Numbered from the stretch's first letter, positions 1 through 7,824 are shown. The stretch is DNA of 64,000 bases from an uncultured Oscillospiraceae bacterium (GCA_934567355.1 CAKTJC010000004.1:1-64000), one strand, 5' to 3'. Numbers and translations: made by a program. The notes: generated from the letters alone by a model not told the origin.

Positions 1-47
1 TCCGCCACCGGCGGACAAGGAGTGCGCGCAGCAGACTGCAATCCTTT

Positions 48-104
48 TGTCCAAAAAGGCCGTTGGCCTTTTTGGACAGTCTGACGCGCTGCAAAAGCAG
101 CGCG
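48..104. repeat. Two adjacent hairpins downstream of gtrA-like gene
   Basis: Positions 48-60 and 66-78 are perfect inverted arms (13 bp, 5-nt loop). Positions 85-92 and 97-104 form a second perfect 8-bp stem with an AAAA loop. They lie past the 3' end of the minus-strand GtrA gene, so they may end its transcript or belong to an element outside the window. Neither is followed by a clean T-tract on the minus strand. I see nothing else in the first 168 bases. Confidence 0.5.
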
Positions 105-168
105 CCCCTTGCTTTATTATACTTGAGCCATTGTACGGTATACGCTCACTGCTTCGACAAGATCCCCC

Positions 169-609
169 CTACCCCTGCTTTTTCCTGCGGAAAACCAGGA
201 GCTTACTCCCCACATAGTTCAGGACGACCACCAGGACACTGGTGAGTACCTTCCAGACAAGCTTGTTCCAATGCAGCATGTCCACCGTCACGGAAATGAT
301 CACTGTCTCAATCAGCAGCGACGCCAGACGGGTGCTGACGAATTTTGCAAACTCCGGCGCAACCACCTTCCAGGACCAATCATGACTCTCAAACACAAAC
401 GGCTTGTTGGTCACATAGGCAAAAAGCACCGCAAACACCCACGCAATGGTATTGCTGACCGCTACGGCATACCGAAAGCCGGTCTTTTCCAAATAGCTGC
501 TGCAGGGGAAAAAAACCAGATAATTGACGACCGTCGTCAGGACGCCAAAAATCAGATAGACGATCTGGCTGCGGTATTTTTTCAGCAAATTCATCATTTT
601 ATCAAGCAT
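169..609 (-). CDS. GtrA-family membrane protein
   Basis: A 146-residue protein of the GtrA/DPMS accessory family. It has four predicted hydrophobic helices (about residues 15-35, 45-65, 85-105 and 115-135) and short basic ends, which is the usual size and layout. Family members are thought to move or present lipid-linked sugars during cell-surface glycan modification. The start ATG is preceded by a GAGGTGG ribosome site 5 nt away. The gene is divergent from the D-lactate dehydrogenase-like gene. No glycosyltransferase partner is visible in the window, so the substrate cannot be guessed. The family call rests on the TM pattern and the motif region around VNYLVF and the C-terminal NYVGSKLLVF. 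Confidence 0.8.
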   Translation of the reverse strand: MLDKMMNLLKKYRSQIVYLIFGVLTTVVNYLVFFPCSSYLEKTGFRYAVAVSNTIAWVFAVLFAYVTNKPFVFESHDWSWKVVAPEFAKFVSTRLASLLIETVIISVTVDMLHWNKLVWKVLTSVLVVVLNYVGSKLLVFRRKKQG

Positions 610-649
610 AAAGCCACCTCATCGTGCAAAAATATTTTTGAAAAAGCTC

Positions 650-685
650 TTGACATTCGTGAATTATTCGATATAATTATATCGA
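650..685 (+). promoter_or_regulatory. Promoter with palindromic -10 region for hydroxyacid dehydrogenase
   Basis: TTGACA at 650-655 and TATAAT at 672-677 are separated by 16 bp. The -10 box lies inside a perfect 18-bp palindrome at 668-685 (centre AATT). A repressor bound there would block the promoter, so this is a candidate operator. It does not match the usual Rex consensus. The ribosome site AAGGAG follows at about 694. Confidence 0.75.
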
Positions 686-708
686 TAAATAAATAAGGAG
701 TTGATTTT

Positions 709-1698
709 ATGAAACTTGCTTTCTTCGATACAAAGGCCTACGACATGCCCGGATTTGATTCCTGCATTAAGGATACGCCGCTGGAGATCAAGTATTTTGA
801 AACCCGGCTCAATGAGGACACCGTCTCCCTGGCTGCCGGATATGATGCCGTGTGCGTCTTCGTCAACGATACCGTCAATGCCGCCGTGGTGGATAAGCTC
901 TGCAGCTACGGTGTAAAGCTGCTGGTGCTGCGGTGCGCCGGCTTCAACAATGTGGACATTGCCGCCTGCCAGGGCAAGCTGCGGGTATTCCGCGTTCCCG
1001 CCTACTCCCCCCACGCGGTGGCCGAGCACGCCATGGCGCTGCTGCTGACCATTGACCGCCGCACCCACAAGGCCTATATCCGCACCCGCGACTTCAATTT
1101 CAGCCTGCAGGGCTTCGTTGGCTTTGACCTGTACGGCAAGACCGTGGGCATTATCGGCACCGGCAAGATCGGCCGTGTGTTTGCAGACATCTGCAAGGGC
1201 TTCGGCATGAAGGTTCTGGCCTACGATAAGTTCCCCAACCCGGACACCGGCCTGGAATACACCACGCTGGACGAGCTGTTCGCCAATTCCGACATCATCT
1301 CCCTGCACTGCCCCCTGACCGAGGAAACGAAGCACATGGTCAACGCCGACTCCATTCGGAAGATGAAGAAGGGCGTCACCGTCATCAACACCTCCCGCGG
1401 CGCACTGATCGACACCGAGGATCTGATTGACGGAATCAAAGAGAAAAAGGTCGGCGCGGCCTGCCTGGACGTATACGAGGAGGAGGGCGACTTCTTCTAT
1501 GAGGACTACTCCGGCCATGTGGTGCAGGACGATACGCTGGTGCGGCTGATTGCCATGCCCAATGTGATCGTTTCCTCCCATCAGGCCTTCCTGACCCAGG
1601 AAGCGCTGGACAATATCGCCGCTACCACAGTGGACAATGTGCTGAAATTCTTCGCCGGTACGCCGAACACACAGACGGAGGTCTGCCTGAATAAATAA
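709..1698 (+). CDS. D-lactate dehydrogenase-like 2-hydroxyacid dehydrogenase
   Basis: A 329-residue NAD-dependent D-isomer-specific 2-hydroxyacid dehydrogenase, closest in layout to fermentative D-lactate dehydrogenase (pyruvate to D-lactate, cytosolic, regenerates NAD). The dinucleotide-binding motif GTGKIG is near residue 149. The substrate-carboxylate arginine is in NTSRGALIDT (about 230), and the catalytic His is in SSHQAFLT (about 297). N-terminal SPHAVAEHAM is typical of the D-LDH branch. Length is normal. The start follows AAGGAG by 9 nt and a strong promoter, and a good terminator follows, so it is probably monocistronic. D-LDH is the best guess, but a related 2-ketoacid substrate cannot be excluded. 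Confidence 0.85.
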   Translation: MKLAFFDTKAYDMPGFDSCIKDTPLEIKYFETRLNEDTVSLAAGYDAVCVFVNDTVNAAVVDKLCSYGVKLLVLRCAGFNNVDIAACQGKLRVFRVPAYSPHAVAEHAMALLLTIDRRTHKAYIRTRDFNFSLQGFVGFDLYGKTVGIIGTGKIGRVFADICKGFGMKVLAYDKFPNPDTGLEYTTLDELFANSDIISLHCPLTEETKHMVNADSIRKMKKGVTVINTSRGALIDTEDLIDGIKEKKVGAACLDVYEEEGDFFYEDYSGHVVQDDTLVRLIAMPNVIVSSHQAFLTQEALDNIAATTVDNVLKFFAGTPNTQTEVCLNK

Positions 1699-1704
1699 GT
1701 TCCG

Positions 1705-1735
1705 ATCCCCTGCCGTAAAGCGGCGGGGGATTTTT
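1705..1735 (+). terminator. Intrinsic terminator after hydroxyacid dehydrogenase
   Basis: A GC-rich stem (ATCCCCTGCCG pairing with CGGCGGGGGAT, one G-T wobble, TAAAG loop) is followed by TTTTT, just past the stop codon at 1698. Confidence 0.85.
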
Positions 1736-1817
1736 CTCCGCTGTACCGTTGAAAGTATACCAAAAAAAGCCTCACATGTAAAGCGGTCATTCTTCATGGT
1801 TACTAATTTGTGCGTAC

Positions 1818-1846
1818 TTGCTCTTTGGTACTTCCGGGGGTAGAAT
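1818..1846 (+). promoter_or_regulatory. Promoter of nitroreductase gene
   Basis: TTGCTC at 1818-1823 and TAGAAT at 1841-1846 with 17-bp spacing. This places transcription start near 1853, so the open frame upstream of 1890 is not translated. An AGGAGG lies at 1867-1872. Confidence 0.6.
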
Positions 1847-1889
1847 ATCATTAGAAACCAAAAAACAGGAGGCACATACCGGGAACGAA

Positions 1890-2465
1890 ATGATTGAGAA
1901 AATGCTGACCCGCCATGCCGTCCGCCGCTTTCAGGAAAAGCAGGTGCCCGAGGAGCTGCTGGAGCAGATTTTACAGGCAGGACTATACGCCCCGAGCGCC
2001 GGAAACAACCAGTATTCCCGCATCGTGGTATGCCAAGACAGGGAGACAAACGAAAAGCTTGGCCGCCTGAGCCGGTACATGCAGTTCAAAGAGAAGGATC
2101 CGCAGACCGTTGCCCACTCCATCTCCGCCGATCAGCCCAGCATCCAGGATGATTTCACGATCCTCGACGGCTTCTACCATGCGCCGACGGTACTGACCCT
2201 CTTCACCAAGAATCACAAATATGCCTATGAGGACGCCGCCATGATGGGTGAAAACATCATGCTGGCCGCCCATTTTCTGGGCATCGGCGCCTGCTACATT
2301 GGCAGGACGGATGAGGTGTTCGCCACCGAATACGGAATGGAAATGCGCAGAAAATGGGGTGTGCCCGACGACATGGTAGCCGTATCCAATATTCTGCTGG
2401 GCTATCTGGATGGTCCCGCGCCTCACGACAAGCCCCGCAAGCCGGGCAGGATCATTCGCGTTTAA
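1890..2465 (+). CDS. Nitroreductase-family FMN oxidoreductase
   Basis: A 191-residue protein of the FMN-dependent nitroreductase fold, usually a homodimer that uses NAD(P)H to reduce nitro-aromatics, quinones or flavins. The N-terminal segment TRHAVRRFQ supplies FMN-phosphate contacts, YAPSAGNNQ is the family hallmark near residue 35, and the GIGACYIG segment near 135 is the second flavin-binding region. The ATG at 1890 is chosen because the promoter lies at 1818-1846. The AGGAGG is 17 nt upstream, farther than ideal, and an ATG at 1902 is possible. The stop codon is 5 bp before a MITE. The physiological substrate is unknown. Confidence 0.85.
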   Translation: MIEKMLTRHAVRRFQEKQVPEELLEQILQAGLYAPSAGNNQYSRIVVCQDRETNEKLGRLSRYMQFKEKDPQTVAHSISADQPSIQDDFTILDGFYHAPTVLTLFTKNHKYAYEDAAMMGENIMLAAHFLGIGACYIGRTDEVFATEYGMEMRRKWGVPDDMVAVSNILLGYLDGPAPHDKPRKPGRIIRV

Positions 2466-2469
2466 CTTA

Positions 2470-2689
2470 GGGAACCTCTGAATAAATCGTCTGCGGCTGC
2501 GAGCGGATCTTTTCCACCCACTCTTCGGTACCGAAAACAGGAAATATAGCGCAGCCGTTGCCGGCGGGAGCCGGCTTACGGATGCGGCATGCCCCTTGCG
2601 GGCACAGCAAGTATTCCGCCATTTTCGACACCTCGATTGGCCGAAAAATCTCTCGCTCACAGCTCTTGCCGATTTCATCAGAGCTTCCT
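2470..2689 (+). mobile_element. MITE-like inverted-repeat element, copy 1 (220 bp)
   Basis: The element begins GGGAACCTCTGAATAAATC and ends with the imperfect inverted copy GATTTCATCAGAGCTTCC. A related element lies in opposite orientation at 11087-11249. The interior has GC-rich short hairpins and no credible coding frame. The flanks read TTA on both sides, compatible with a short target duplication. It sits between the nitroreductase stop and the bile salt hydrolase promoter. It has no transposase, so it would depend on one in trans. Confidence 0.7.
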
Positions 2690-2720
2690 TAGATTTGTTC
2701 TTTTTAATTTTAGAATTCCC

Positions 2721-2729
2721 TGGTATACT
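2721..2729 (+). promoter_or_regulatory. Extended -10 promoter of bile salt hydrolase
   Basis: TGGTATACT is an extended -10 element (TGn plus TATACT) about 30 bp upstream of the ATG. No good -35 is seen at the right spacing. The MITE ends only 32 bp upstream and could have replaced the original upstream region. Confidence 0.5.
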
Positions 2730-2760
2730 AAAAAGAAAAAGAACACGGAGGACCGACAGC

Positions 2761-3735
2761 ATGTGCACTGCAGCAACCTACAAAACAAAGGACTTCTATT
2801 TTGGAAGGACATTGGACTACGAATTTTCTTATGGGGAAGAGATCGTTATCACGCCGCGGAAATTTCCACTGAACTTCCGGCATATGGGAACGCAAAAAGA
2901 ACACTACGCCATCATCGGCATGGCGCATGTAGCGGAAAACACACCGCTGTACTATGATGCCATCAACGAAAAAGGGCTGGGCATGGCCGGACTCAATTTT
3001 GTGGGCAATGCGGTCTACGGAGCACCCATTGACGGGAAAGAAAATGTGGCATCCTTTGAATTCATTCCCTGGATTCTGGGTCAATGCGCTACGGTTGCGG
3101 AAGCAAGAGAATTTCTTGCCCAGATCAATCTGGTAGGAGATTTCTTCAGCGCTTCCCTTCCGGCTGCGCAGCTGCATTGGCTCCTTGCGGACAAGGATGA
3201 ATCGATTACAATTGAATCCGTTCGGGATGGGCTGAAAATCTATGATAATCCCGCAGGGGTCTTGACCAACAACCCACCCTTCGACCAGCAGATGCTTCAG
3301 CTGAATAATTTTATGCATCTTTCTCCCAAAGCGCCCAAAAATCAATTCTCCGATAAGCTTCCGCTCTTCCTCCACAGCCGGGGTATGGGCGGGCTGGGGC
3401 TGCCGGGTGACCTTTCCTCCCAATCCCGATTTGTGAGGGTTGCATTTGTGAAGCTGAATTCCGTCTCCGGGGATTCGGAGGCAGAAAGCGTCAGCCAATT
3501 TTTCCACATTCTGGGCTCTGTAGACCAGCAGCGGGGCTGCTGTGAGGTGGATGACGGGAAATACGAATATACCATCTATACCTCCTGCTGCAACGCCAGC
3601 AAAGGCATCTACTACTACACCACTTACGGCAATCATCAGATCACGGGTGTGGATATGAACAGAGAACAACTGGATGGCGAGACGCTGATCTCCTATCCAA
3701 TGATCCAGGGGGAGCAGATTCGGATGCAGAATTAA
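2761..3735 (+). CDS. bsh: Bile salt hydrolase (choloylglycine hydrolase)
   Basis: A 324-residue N-terminal-nucleophile amidohydrolase that cleaves the amide of glycine- or taurine-conjugated bile acids, usually in the cytosol. The catalytic Cys2 is exposed after Met removal. Arg16 and Asp19 (in FGRTLDY), Asn79 in GLNF, Asn170/171 in TNNPPF and Arg223 in SSQSRFVR match the conserved active-site set of the family. Length is typical. The start is the ATG after GGAGG at 2747-2751, and the Cys must be residue 2, which fixes it. It is followed by its own terminator. A penicillin-V-acylase-like activity is the main alternative. BSH is preferred because GLNF and the GLPGDLSS segment are BSH-like. Confidence 0.87.
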   Translation: MCTAATYKTKDFYFGRTLDYEFSYGEEIVITPRKFPLNFRHMGTQKEHYAIIGMAHVAENTPLYYDAINEKGLGMAGLNFVGNAVYGAPIDGKENVASFEFIPWILGQCATVAEAREFLAQINLVGDFFSASLPAAQLHWLLADKDESITIESVRDGLKIYDNPAGVLTNNPPFDQQMLQLNNFMHLSPKAPKNQFSDKLPLFLHSRGMGGLGLPGDLSSQSRFVRVAFVKLNSVSGDSEAESVSQFFHILGSVDQQRGCCEVDDGKYEYTIYTSCCNASKGIYYYTTYGNHQITGVDMNREQLDGETLISYPMIQGEQIRMQN

Positions 3736-3743
3736 GGATGCAT

Positions 3744-3796
3744 AAACAGGCTCTATGGAACCCGGATCATGAGGGGTTCATAGAGCCTGTTATTTT
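3744..3796. terminator. Terminator between bsh and sdpI (convergent)
   Basis: A long stem of about 19 bp (left arm 3744-3763, right arm 3773-3792) is followed by ATTTTG. It serves bsh on the plus strand. It may also end the convergent minus-strand sdpI transcript, because the left arm is A-rich. Confidence 0.8.
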
Positions 3797-3852
3797 GTGC
3801 GCCCAACAGCAAGCGGCACAACGGGGTGGAAAACTCTTCTGCTTCGCGTATA

Positions 3853-4506
3853 TCAGTATTTTTTTGACAGAGCATAGGTGTAGCTGACATCCACTGCTAC
3901 AAGAACTGCCAGGATGACCATTGCCCACAAGAAGCAGGCAGCACCCTTGGTGAAAAAACACATAATTACAATCGCTGCGCCCCCGGCAATGAAGGAGAGC
4001 CCGCCAAAGCGCTGACTTTTCTTCCAGGTGACGTCATTTTTCATGCTCCAAACCGTGCGCAATCCGGCGGCAGAATTCATACGAAGCTTCGGCATAATAT
4101 TGCCAAGGACGACCATGGAAATACCCAAAATACCGAATATCAGCTGGTTTACATCCAGTGCCATAGAAGAAAGATCATCTACCGCCTGGAAATCCGTATA
4201 CAAAAAATAAGCGGTCATGGCATTAAACAGTGCCAGGGATGCAATGCCGATGGCAAGGCACACCTTTTCGTTATTGCTTCCGCTTTCCTCCTGTTTGGAA
4301 GAGAATTTTGCCAATGCAAGCATGATAGCGCCCAGCAGCACCGTCATTGCCGGGAAAATCAGGGTTTCGTATTTGCTCCCCCACCGAGTGACCTGGCCGT
4401 CGAAGCCGTAGTGGGCTGGAATCTGCTCCGGCAGGAATGGCAGCGCAATCAGAACAGCCGTCAGGGGCAAAAACATCAGAATATAGAAAACAATTTTCTT
4501 TTTCAT
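3853..4506 (-). CDS. sdpI: SdpI-family membrane protein (DUF1648 + SdpI)
   Basis: A 217-residue integral membrane protein. The N-terminal DUF1648 region contains the characteristic LPEQIPAHYGFDGQVTRWGS segment, and the C-terminal part has the SdpI helices with the NSAAGLRTVWSM motif near 155. Six hydrophobic segments are visible. In Bacillus subtilis SdpI gives immunity to the SdpC toxin and helps sequester the repressor SdpR. No sdpC-like toxin gene is present here, so the role may be stress sensing or immunity against competitors. The start overlaps the regulator stop by ATGA, implying translational coupling, and a GGAGG site precedes it. Confidence 0.87.
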   Translation of the reverse strand: MKKKIVFYILMFLPLTAVLIALPFLPEQIPAHYGFDGQVTRWGSKYETLIFPAMTVLLGAIMLALAKFSSKQEESGSNNEKVCLAIGIASLALFNAMTAYFLYTDFQAVDDLSSMALDVNQLIFGILGISMVVLGNIMPKLRMNSAAGLRTVWSMKNDVTWKKSQRFGGLSFIAGGAAIVIMCFFTKGAACFLWAMVILAVLVAVDVSYTYALSKKY

Positions 4507-4772
4507 ATCGATCCTCCACGCAAATTGCTGATCCATAAAATGGTTTCATCCAAAATTGTCAGGTTTAATTCGTAGTAAATAAAGTTTTTATAGCGGGTTT
4601 CGTAAATCAAGTCCGCCTTTTTCAGCTTCGATAAGTGATAGGACAACGCCTGCGGGGTCATATCCAGTTCCGCCGCCAAATCTCCGGCGCTGATTTTCCC
4701 CTCCTGTAGCTTCAGAAGGATTTTCCGGCGGGTATCGTCCGCCAAGGCAGTCAAGACTTCATTGATTGCCAA
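4503..4772 (-). CDS. ArsR/SdpR-type winged-helix repressor
   Basis: An 89-residue ArsR-family regulator. The helix-turn-helix runs about residues 28-55, with recognition helix TPQALSYHLSKLKKADLI, followed by a beta-wing. No cysteine metal-binding box is present, as in SdpR-type members. I choose the TTG at 4772 because it follows GGGAGGTGACAG perfectly. An upstream ATG at 4796 lies inside the operator-like palindrome and past the promoter. It is co-transcribed with sdpI, and the repeats flanking its promoter indicate autoregulation. Confidence 0.87.
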   Translation of the reverse strand: MAINEVLTALADDTRRKILLKLQEGKISAGDLAAELDMTPQALSYHLSKLKKADLIYETRYKNFIYYELNLTILDETILWISNLRGGSI

Positions 4773-4787
4773 ACTGTCACCTCCCGG

Positions 4788-4859
4788 ATATTTCAAATAT
4801 TTCTTAAATAGATTATAGCAGCGCGTTAGGTGTTTGTAAAGAGGTATTTCAAAATATTT
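4788..4859 (-). promoter_or_regulatory. ArsR-sdpI promoter flanked by two operator-like repeats
   Basis: On the minus strand TTTACA (4840-4835) and TATAAT (4817-4812) are 17 bp apart. A perfect dyad ATATTT-C-AAATAT lies at 4788-4800, just downstream of the start site. A near copy, TATTTCAAAATAT, lies at about 4845-4857, just upstream of the -35. Paired sites either side of a promoter fit a repressor binding its own operon. Confidence 0.75.
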
Positions 4860-4936
4860 TTAAGCGCCTAGGTGCATAACACAGAATCTTTCCAACAGAG
4901 AAAGAGAATGTATTTATTGACACAAAAAGGCAGGAC

Positions 4937-4973
4937 AAAACGGCAGACCCGATTCCTCAGGGTCTGCCGTTTT
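4937..4973 (-). terminator. Terminator after yajC
   Basis: A perfect 14-bp stem (AAAACGGCAGACCC with its complement, 9-nt loop) lies just past the yajC stop. It reads into TTTT on the minus strand. Confidence 0.85.
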
Positions 4974-4985
4974 GAAATGACTTAT

Positions 4986-5369
4986 TTACTTGACTTTCTT
5001 GGCAGCCTTTGCCTTGGCTTTGGCTTCCTTTGCCTTCTTGTCCTCAGCCTTCTTGGCTTCGACAGCGGTCTCGTTGGTGGACATTGCCCACTTGGCCAGC
5101 TCGATACGAACCTGGTCAGCGCCGGTCTCCAGAACCAGCTTGTCTTCCTTCACGCTGACGACGGTTCCGCAGATGCCGCCGATGGTGGTGATCTTATCGC
5201 CAACCTTCACGGCAGAGCGCATCTGTTCGGCTTCCTTCTTGCGCTTGTTTTCGGGACGGATCAGCATGAAATAGAAAACAGCCAGCATCATCACCAGCAT
5301 AATAATGGTGCTGGTCATGCCTCCGGCGGCGGTGCCTGTGGCGGCTGCATCTGTCAGGAAAAGATTCAT
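4986..5369 (-). CDS. yajC: YajC, Sec translocase accessory subunit
   Basis: A 127-residue small membrane protein of the preprotein translocase YajC family. One transmembrane helix at about residues 18-37 is followed by the hallmark RPENKRKKE segment and a conserved domain containing VGDKITTIGGICGTV. The C-terminal tail is an Ala/Lys-rich low-complexity stretch longer than usual. YajC associates with SecDF-type complexes at the inner face of the membrane. It follows tgt by 70 bp, the classical order, and is followed by a terminator, so it closes the operon. Confidence 0.95.
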   Translation of the reverse strand: MNLFLTDAAATGTAAGGMTSTIIMLVMMLAVFYFMLIRPENKRKKEAEQMRSAVKVGDKITTIGGICGTVVSVKEDKLVLETGADQVRIELAKWAMSTNETAVEAKKAEDKKAKEAKAKAKAAKKVK

Positions 5370-5439
5370 TGGGAAAAACTCCTTTTGTGTTTAATATCTT
5401 TTTTATTATATCATCCAAAGAGGAAAAAGCAAGTATGAA

Positions 5440-6570
5440 TTAGATTCTGCGAGCCAATTTTTCGGAGTATTCCCGCCGGAAGGCTTCAAAGGTGCCCTCG
5501 TCCAGTGCGGTGCGGATGCGCTCCATCAGCTTATTGTAGAAATACAGGTTGTGCATCACCGAAAGACGCATGGCAAGCATTTCCTCTGCCACAAACAGAT
5601 GGCGGATGTAGGCCTTGGAGTAGCGGCGGCACACCGGGCAGTCGCACTGGGTGTCGATGGGGCTTTCGTCCAGCATGTACTTGGCGTTTTTCAGATTGAT
5701 GGCGCCTTCCCATGTGAACAGGCGGGCGTGGCGTGCATTGCGGGCGGGCATCACGCAGTCAAAGAAGTCAACGCCCCTGGCTACGCTCTCAATGATGTTG
5801 GTGGGGGTGCCCACGCCCATGAGATACCGGGTTTTGTTCACCGGCATGTGCTCCTCCACTGCCTCGATGATGTCGTACATCTCCTCGGCGGTTTCGCCCA
5901 CAGCCAGACCGCCGATGGCATAGCCGGGCAAATCCAGCTCTGCAATGCGCTGCATATGCTGGACGCGCAAATCCTGATAGGTGCCGCCCTGGTTGATGCC
6001 CCACAGCATCTGCTGGGGATTTACGGTATCGGGCAGCGCGTTCAGGCGGGCGTTTTCCGCCTTGCACCGCACCAGCCAGCGGTAGGTGCGGTCGATGCTC
6101 TTCTGCACATACTCCCTGGGCGAGGGGTTCTCGATGCATTCATCAAACGCCATGCACATATCCGAGCCCAGGTTGGATTGAATCTGCATGCTCTCCTCCG
6201 GCCCCATGAAAATCTTGTGGCCGTCGATGTGGGAGGAGAAATACACGCCCTCTTCCTTGATGCGGCGCAGGGAGGACAGGCTGAACACCTGGAAGCCGCC
6301 GGAGTCGGTGAGCATGGGGCCGTCCCAGGTCATGAATTTGTGCAGACCGCCCATCTGGCGCACCACCTTGTCCGTGGGGCGCAGGTGCAGGTGATAGGTA
6401 TTGGAAAGCTCCACCTGGCAGCCGATGTTTTTCAGGTCGGCTGCACTCAAAGCGCCTTTGATCGCACCCTGGGTGCCTACGTTCATAAAAACGGGGGTCT
6501 GCACCACGCCGTGGGCACAGGTAAATTCGCCCCGGCGGGCTTTCCCTTCGGTTTTCAGAAGCTTAAACAT
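5440..6570 (-). CDS. tgt: tRNA-guanine transglycosylase (queuine/preQ1 insertion)
   Basis: A 376-residue TGT. It exchanges guanine-34 in GUN-anticodon tRNAs for preQ1 (bacterial enzymes), the first tRNA-level step of queuosine formation. The catalytic region MLTDSGGFQVFSL is near 90-102, the second catalytic Asp region is GVDFFDCVMPARNARH near 265, and the zinc ligands are in CDCPVCRRYSKAYIRHL near 305-322. Length is standard. The ATG at 6570 is preceded by AGGAG and overlaps the stop of the upstream acetyltransferase by 8 bp. It shares an operon with the acetyltransferase and yajC. Confidence 0.97.
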   Translation of the reverse strand: MFKLLKTEGKARRGEFTCAHGVVQTPVFMNVGTQGAIKGALSAADLKNIGCQVELSNTYHLHLRPTDKVVRQMGGLHKFMTWDGPMLTDSGGFQVFSLSSLRRIKEEGVYFSSHIDGHKIFMGPEESMQIQSNLGSDMCMAFDECIENPSPREYVQKSIDRTYRWLVRCKAENARLNALPDTVNPQQMLWGINQGGTYQDLRVQHMQRIAELDLPGYAIGGLAVGETAEEMYDIIEAVEEHMPVNKTRYLMGVGTPTNIIESVARGVDFFDCVMPARNARHARLFTWEGAINLKNAKYMLDESPIDTQCDCPVCRRYSKAYIRHLFVAEEMLAMRLSVMHNLYFYNKLMERIRTALDEGTFEAFRREYSEKLARRI

Positions 6571-7693
6571 AGTGATATTCTCCTGTTGGATTCTTGGGTG
6601 AATAGCGGATATAGGTGACAATGTCTTCCGTCACACCGGTGGGCAGCTGGCGTTCGGTCTCCTCCAGAAATGCGAAGCCGCATTTTTCAATGGTGCACTT
6701 GGAGCGCGTATTGCGCGCGAAATGACCGCAGGTTACAAAATCATAATTCAGGACATCGAAGCAATAATCACACATCGCCCGGACAGCCTCCGGCATCAGT
6801 CCCCTGCCCCAGTATTCCCGGCACAGGTCGAAACCGAATTCCCGCCCATGAAGCGCCTGGTGAATGGGATAGGTCGCCCAGGGGCGCTTTTGGATGGAAA
6901 TCGTGCCGACGACATTCCCGTTTTCCTTCAGAACCAGCGCCAGGGTTTCATTCTTCTGAGCCGAATCCCGGATGCTTGCCTGTGCCTCCTGCTCCGTCTG
7001 CACCGGCGTCCAGCCTGTCAGGTCAGCGATTTCAGCATCTGCAAGAGTCGAATACAGTGCGTTCCAATCCTCCTGATTCAGCGGGCGAAGCACCAGGCGC
7101 GGCGTCTCCAGACGAACGGCAGAAGCATCGAAGGGGGGTGAAATTTTTGCGGGGTTATGCAGGATGTAAAGGGCTTCCTGCTCCTGTGTCCCATACCGTG
7201 TTTGATACAGCCCGTCGCGCAGATACCGAAACCCCGCCTTCTCGATCACGCGGCGGGAGCGCTGATTCCGCAGAAAATGACCGCAGGTGAGGTAATCCAG
7301 CCCCAGCTCGGAAAAACAATAGGAAATCACTGCCTTTACTGCCTCTGGCATCAGGCCGTGACCCCAATAGTCCCTGCTGAGCACATAGCCCAGCTCCCTG
7401 CCAAAGCGCCCATCCCCCACCGGATCCGGGCGGAGCTCTTCCACTCCCAGGGAGCCGATCACCTTGCCGCTTTCCCGCAGCTCCAGCGCAAAGGTCTTTT
7501 TTTGCTCAATAAAGGATTTCAGTATTTCCCTGGATTCTTCTATGGACTTGTGCGGCAGCCATCCGGCCATTTGTCCCACATCGTCCACACGGGCGTATTC
7601 ATATAAGTCTTCCAGATCCGCCATTGTCCAGGGACGCAGGATCAGTCGATCGGTTGTAAGCCGCACATTGGAAATGTCAATTGGTGCATTCAT
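6563..7693 (-). CDS. Fused tandem GNAT acetyltransferase (RimJ/RimL type)
   Basis: A 376-residue protein made of two GNAT_3-type N-acetyltransferase domains, about residues 10-180 and 190-370. Each repeats the same plan: RLILRPW or RLVLRPL at the start, an ELGYVLSRDYWGHGLMPEAV or EFGFDLCREYWGRGLMPEAV acetyl-CoA loop, and a TCGHF-x-RN-x-RS end segment. RimJ/RimL relatives acetylate ribosomal-protein N-termini, peptides or small amines. The target here is unknown. The ATG follows GGAAGTGAAGAG. It is the first gene of the operon with tgt and yajC and overlaps tgt by 8 bp. Confidence 0.85.
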   Translation of the reverse strand: MNAPIDISNVRLTTDRLILRPWTMADLEDLYEYARVDDVGQMAGWLPHKSIEESREILKSFIEQKKTFALELRESGKVIGSLGVEELRPDPVGDGRFGRELGYVLSRDYWGHGLMPEAVKAVISYCFSELGLDYLTCGHFLRNQRSRRVIEKAGFRYLRDGLYQTRYGTQEQEALYILHNPAKISPPFDASAVRLETPRLVLRPLNQEDWNALYSTLADAEIADLTGWTPVQTEQEAQASIRDSAQKNETLALVLKENGNVVGTISIQKRPWATYPIHQALHGREFGFDLCREYWGRGLMPEAVRAMCDYCFDVLNYDFVTCGHFARNTRSKCTIEKCGFAFLEETERQLPTGVTEDIVTYIRYSPKNPTGEYHYV

Positions 7694-7716
7694 GCTCTTC
7701 ACTTCCTTTTCTCTAT

Positions 7717-7745
7717 ACTTTACCCATATTGCGGACAAATGTCAA
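7717..7745 (-). promoter_or_regulatory. Promoter of GNAT-tgt-yajC operon
   Basis: On the minus strand TTGACA (7745-7740) and TAAAGT (7722-7717) are separated by 17 bp, about 25 bp upstream of the tandem GNAT start. Confidence 0.65.
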
Positions 7746-7772
7746 CACAATATGTCCCAACAGCATGGCAAC

Positions 7773-7813
7773 ACAAAAACACATCGGCCTGTTCTTTCGA
7801 ATGGCCGATGTGT
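7773..7813 (-). terminator. Terminator of the muropeptide operon
   Basis: A perfect 11-bp stem (arms 7779-7789 and 7803-7813) is followed on the minus strand by TTTTTG. It ends the long minus-strand operon whose last gene is the PTS EIIC. Confidence 0.85.
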
Positions 7814-7824
7814 ATCTTTGCTTG

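Noticed and set aside
664..2049. A 461-codon minus-strand open frame over the D-lactate dehydrogenase.
   Set aside because: It crosses the terminator and promoter of plus-strand genes and shows no family motif.
4773..4796. ATG at 4796 as the ArsR start.
   Set aside because: It lies within the operator-like dyad and has no ribosome site. The TTG at 4772 has a perfect one.
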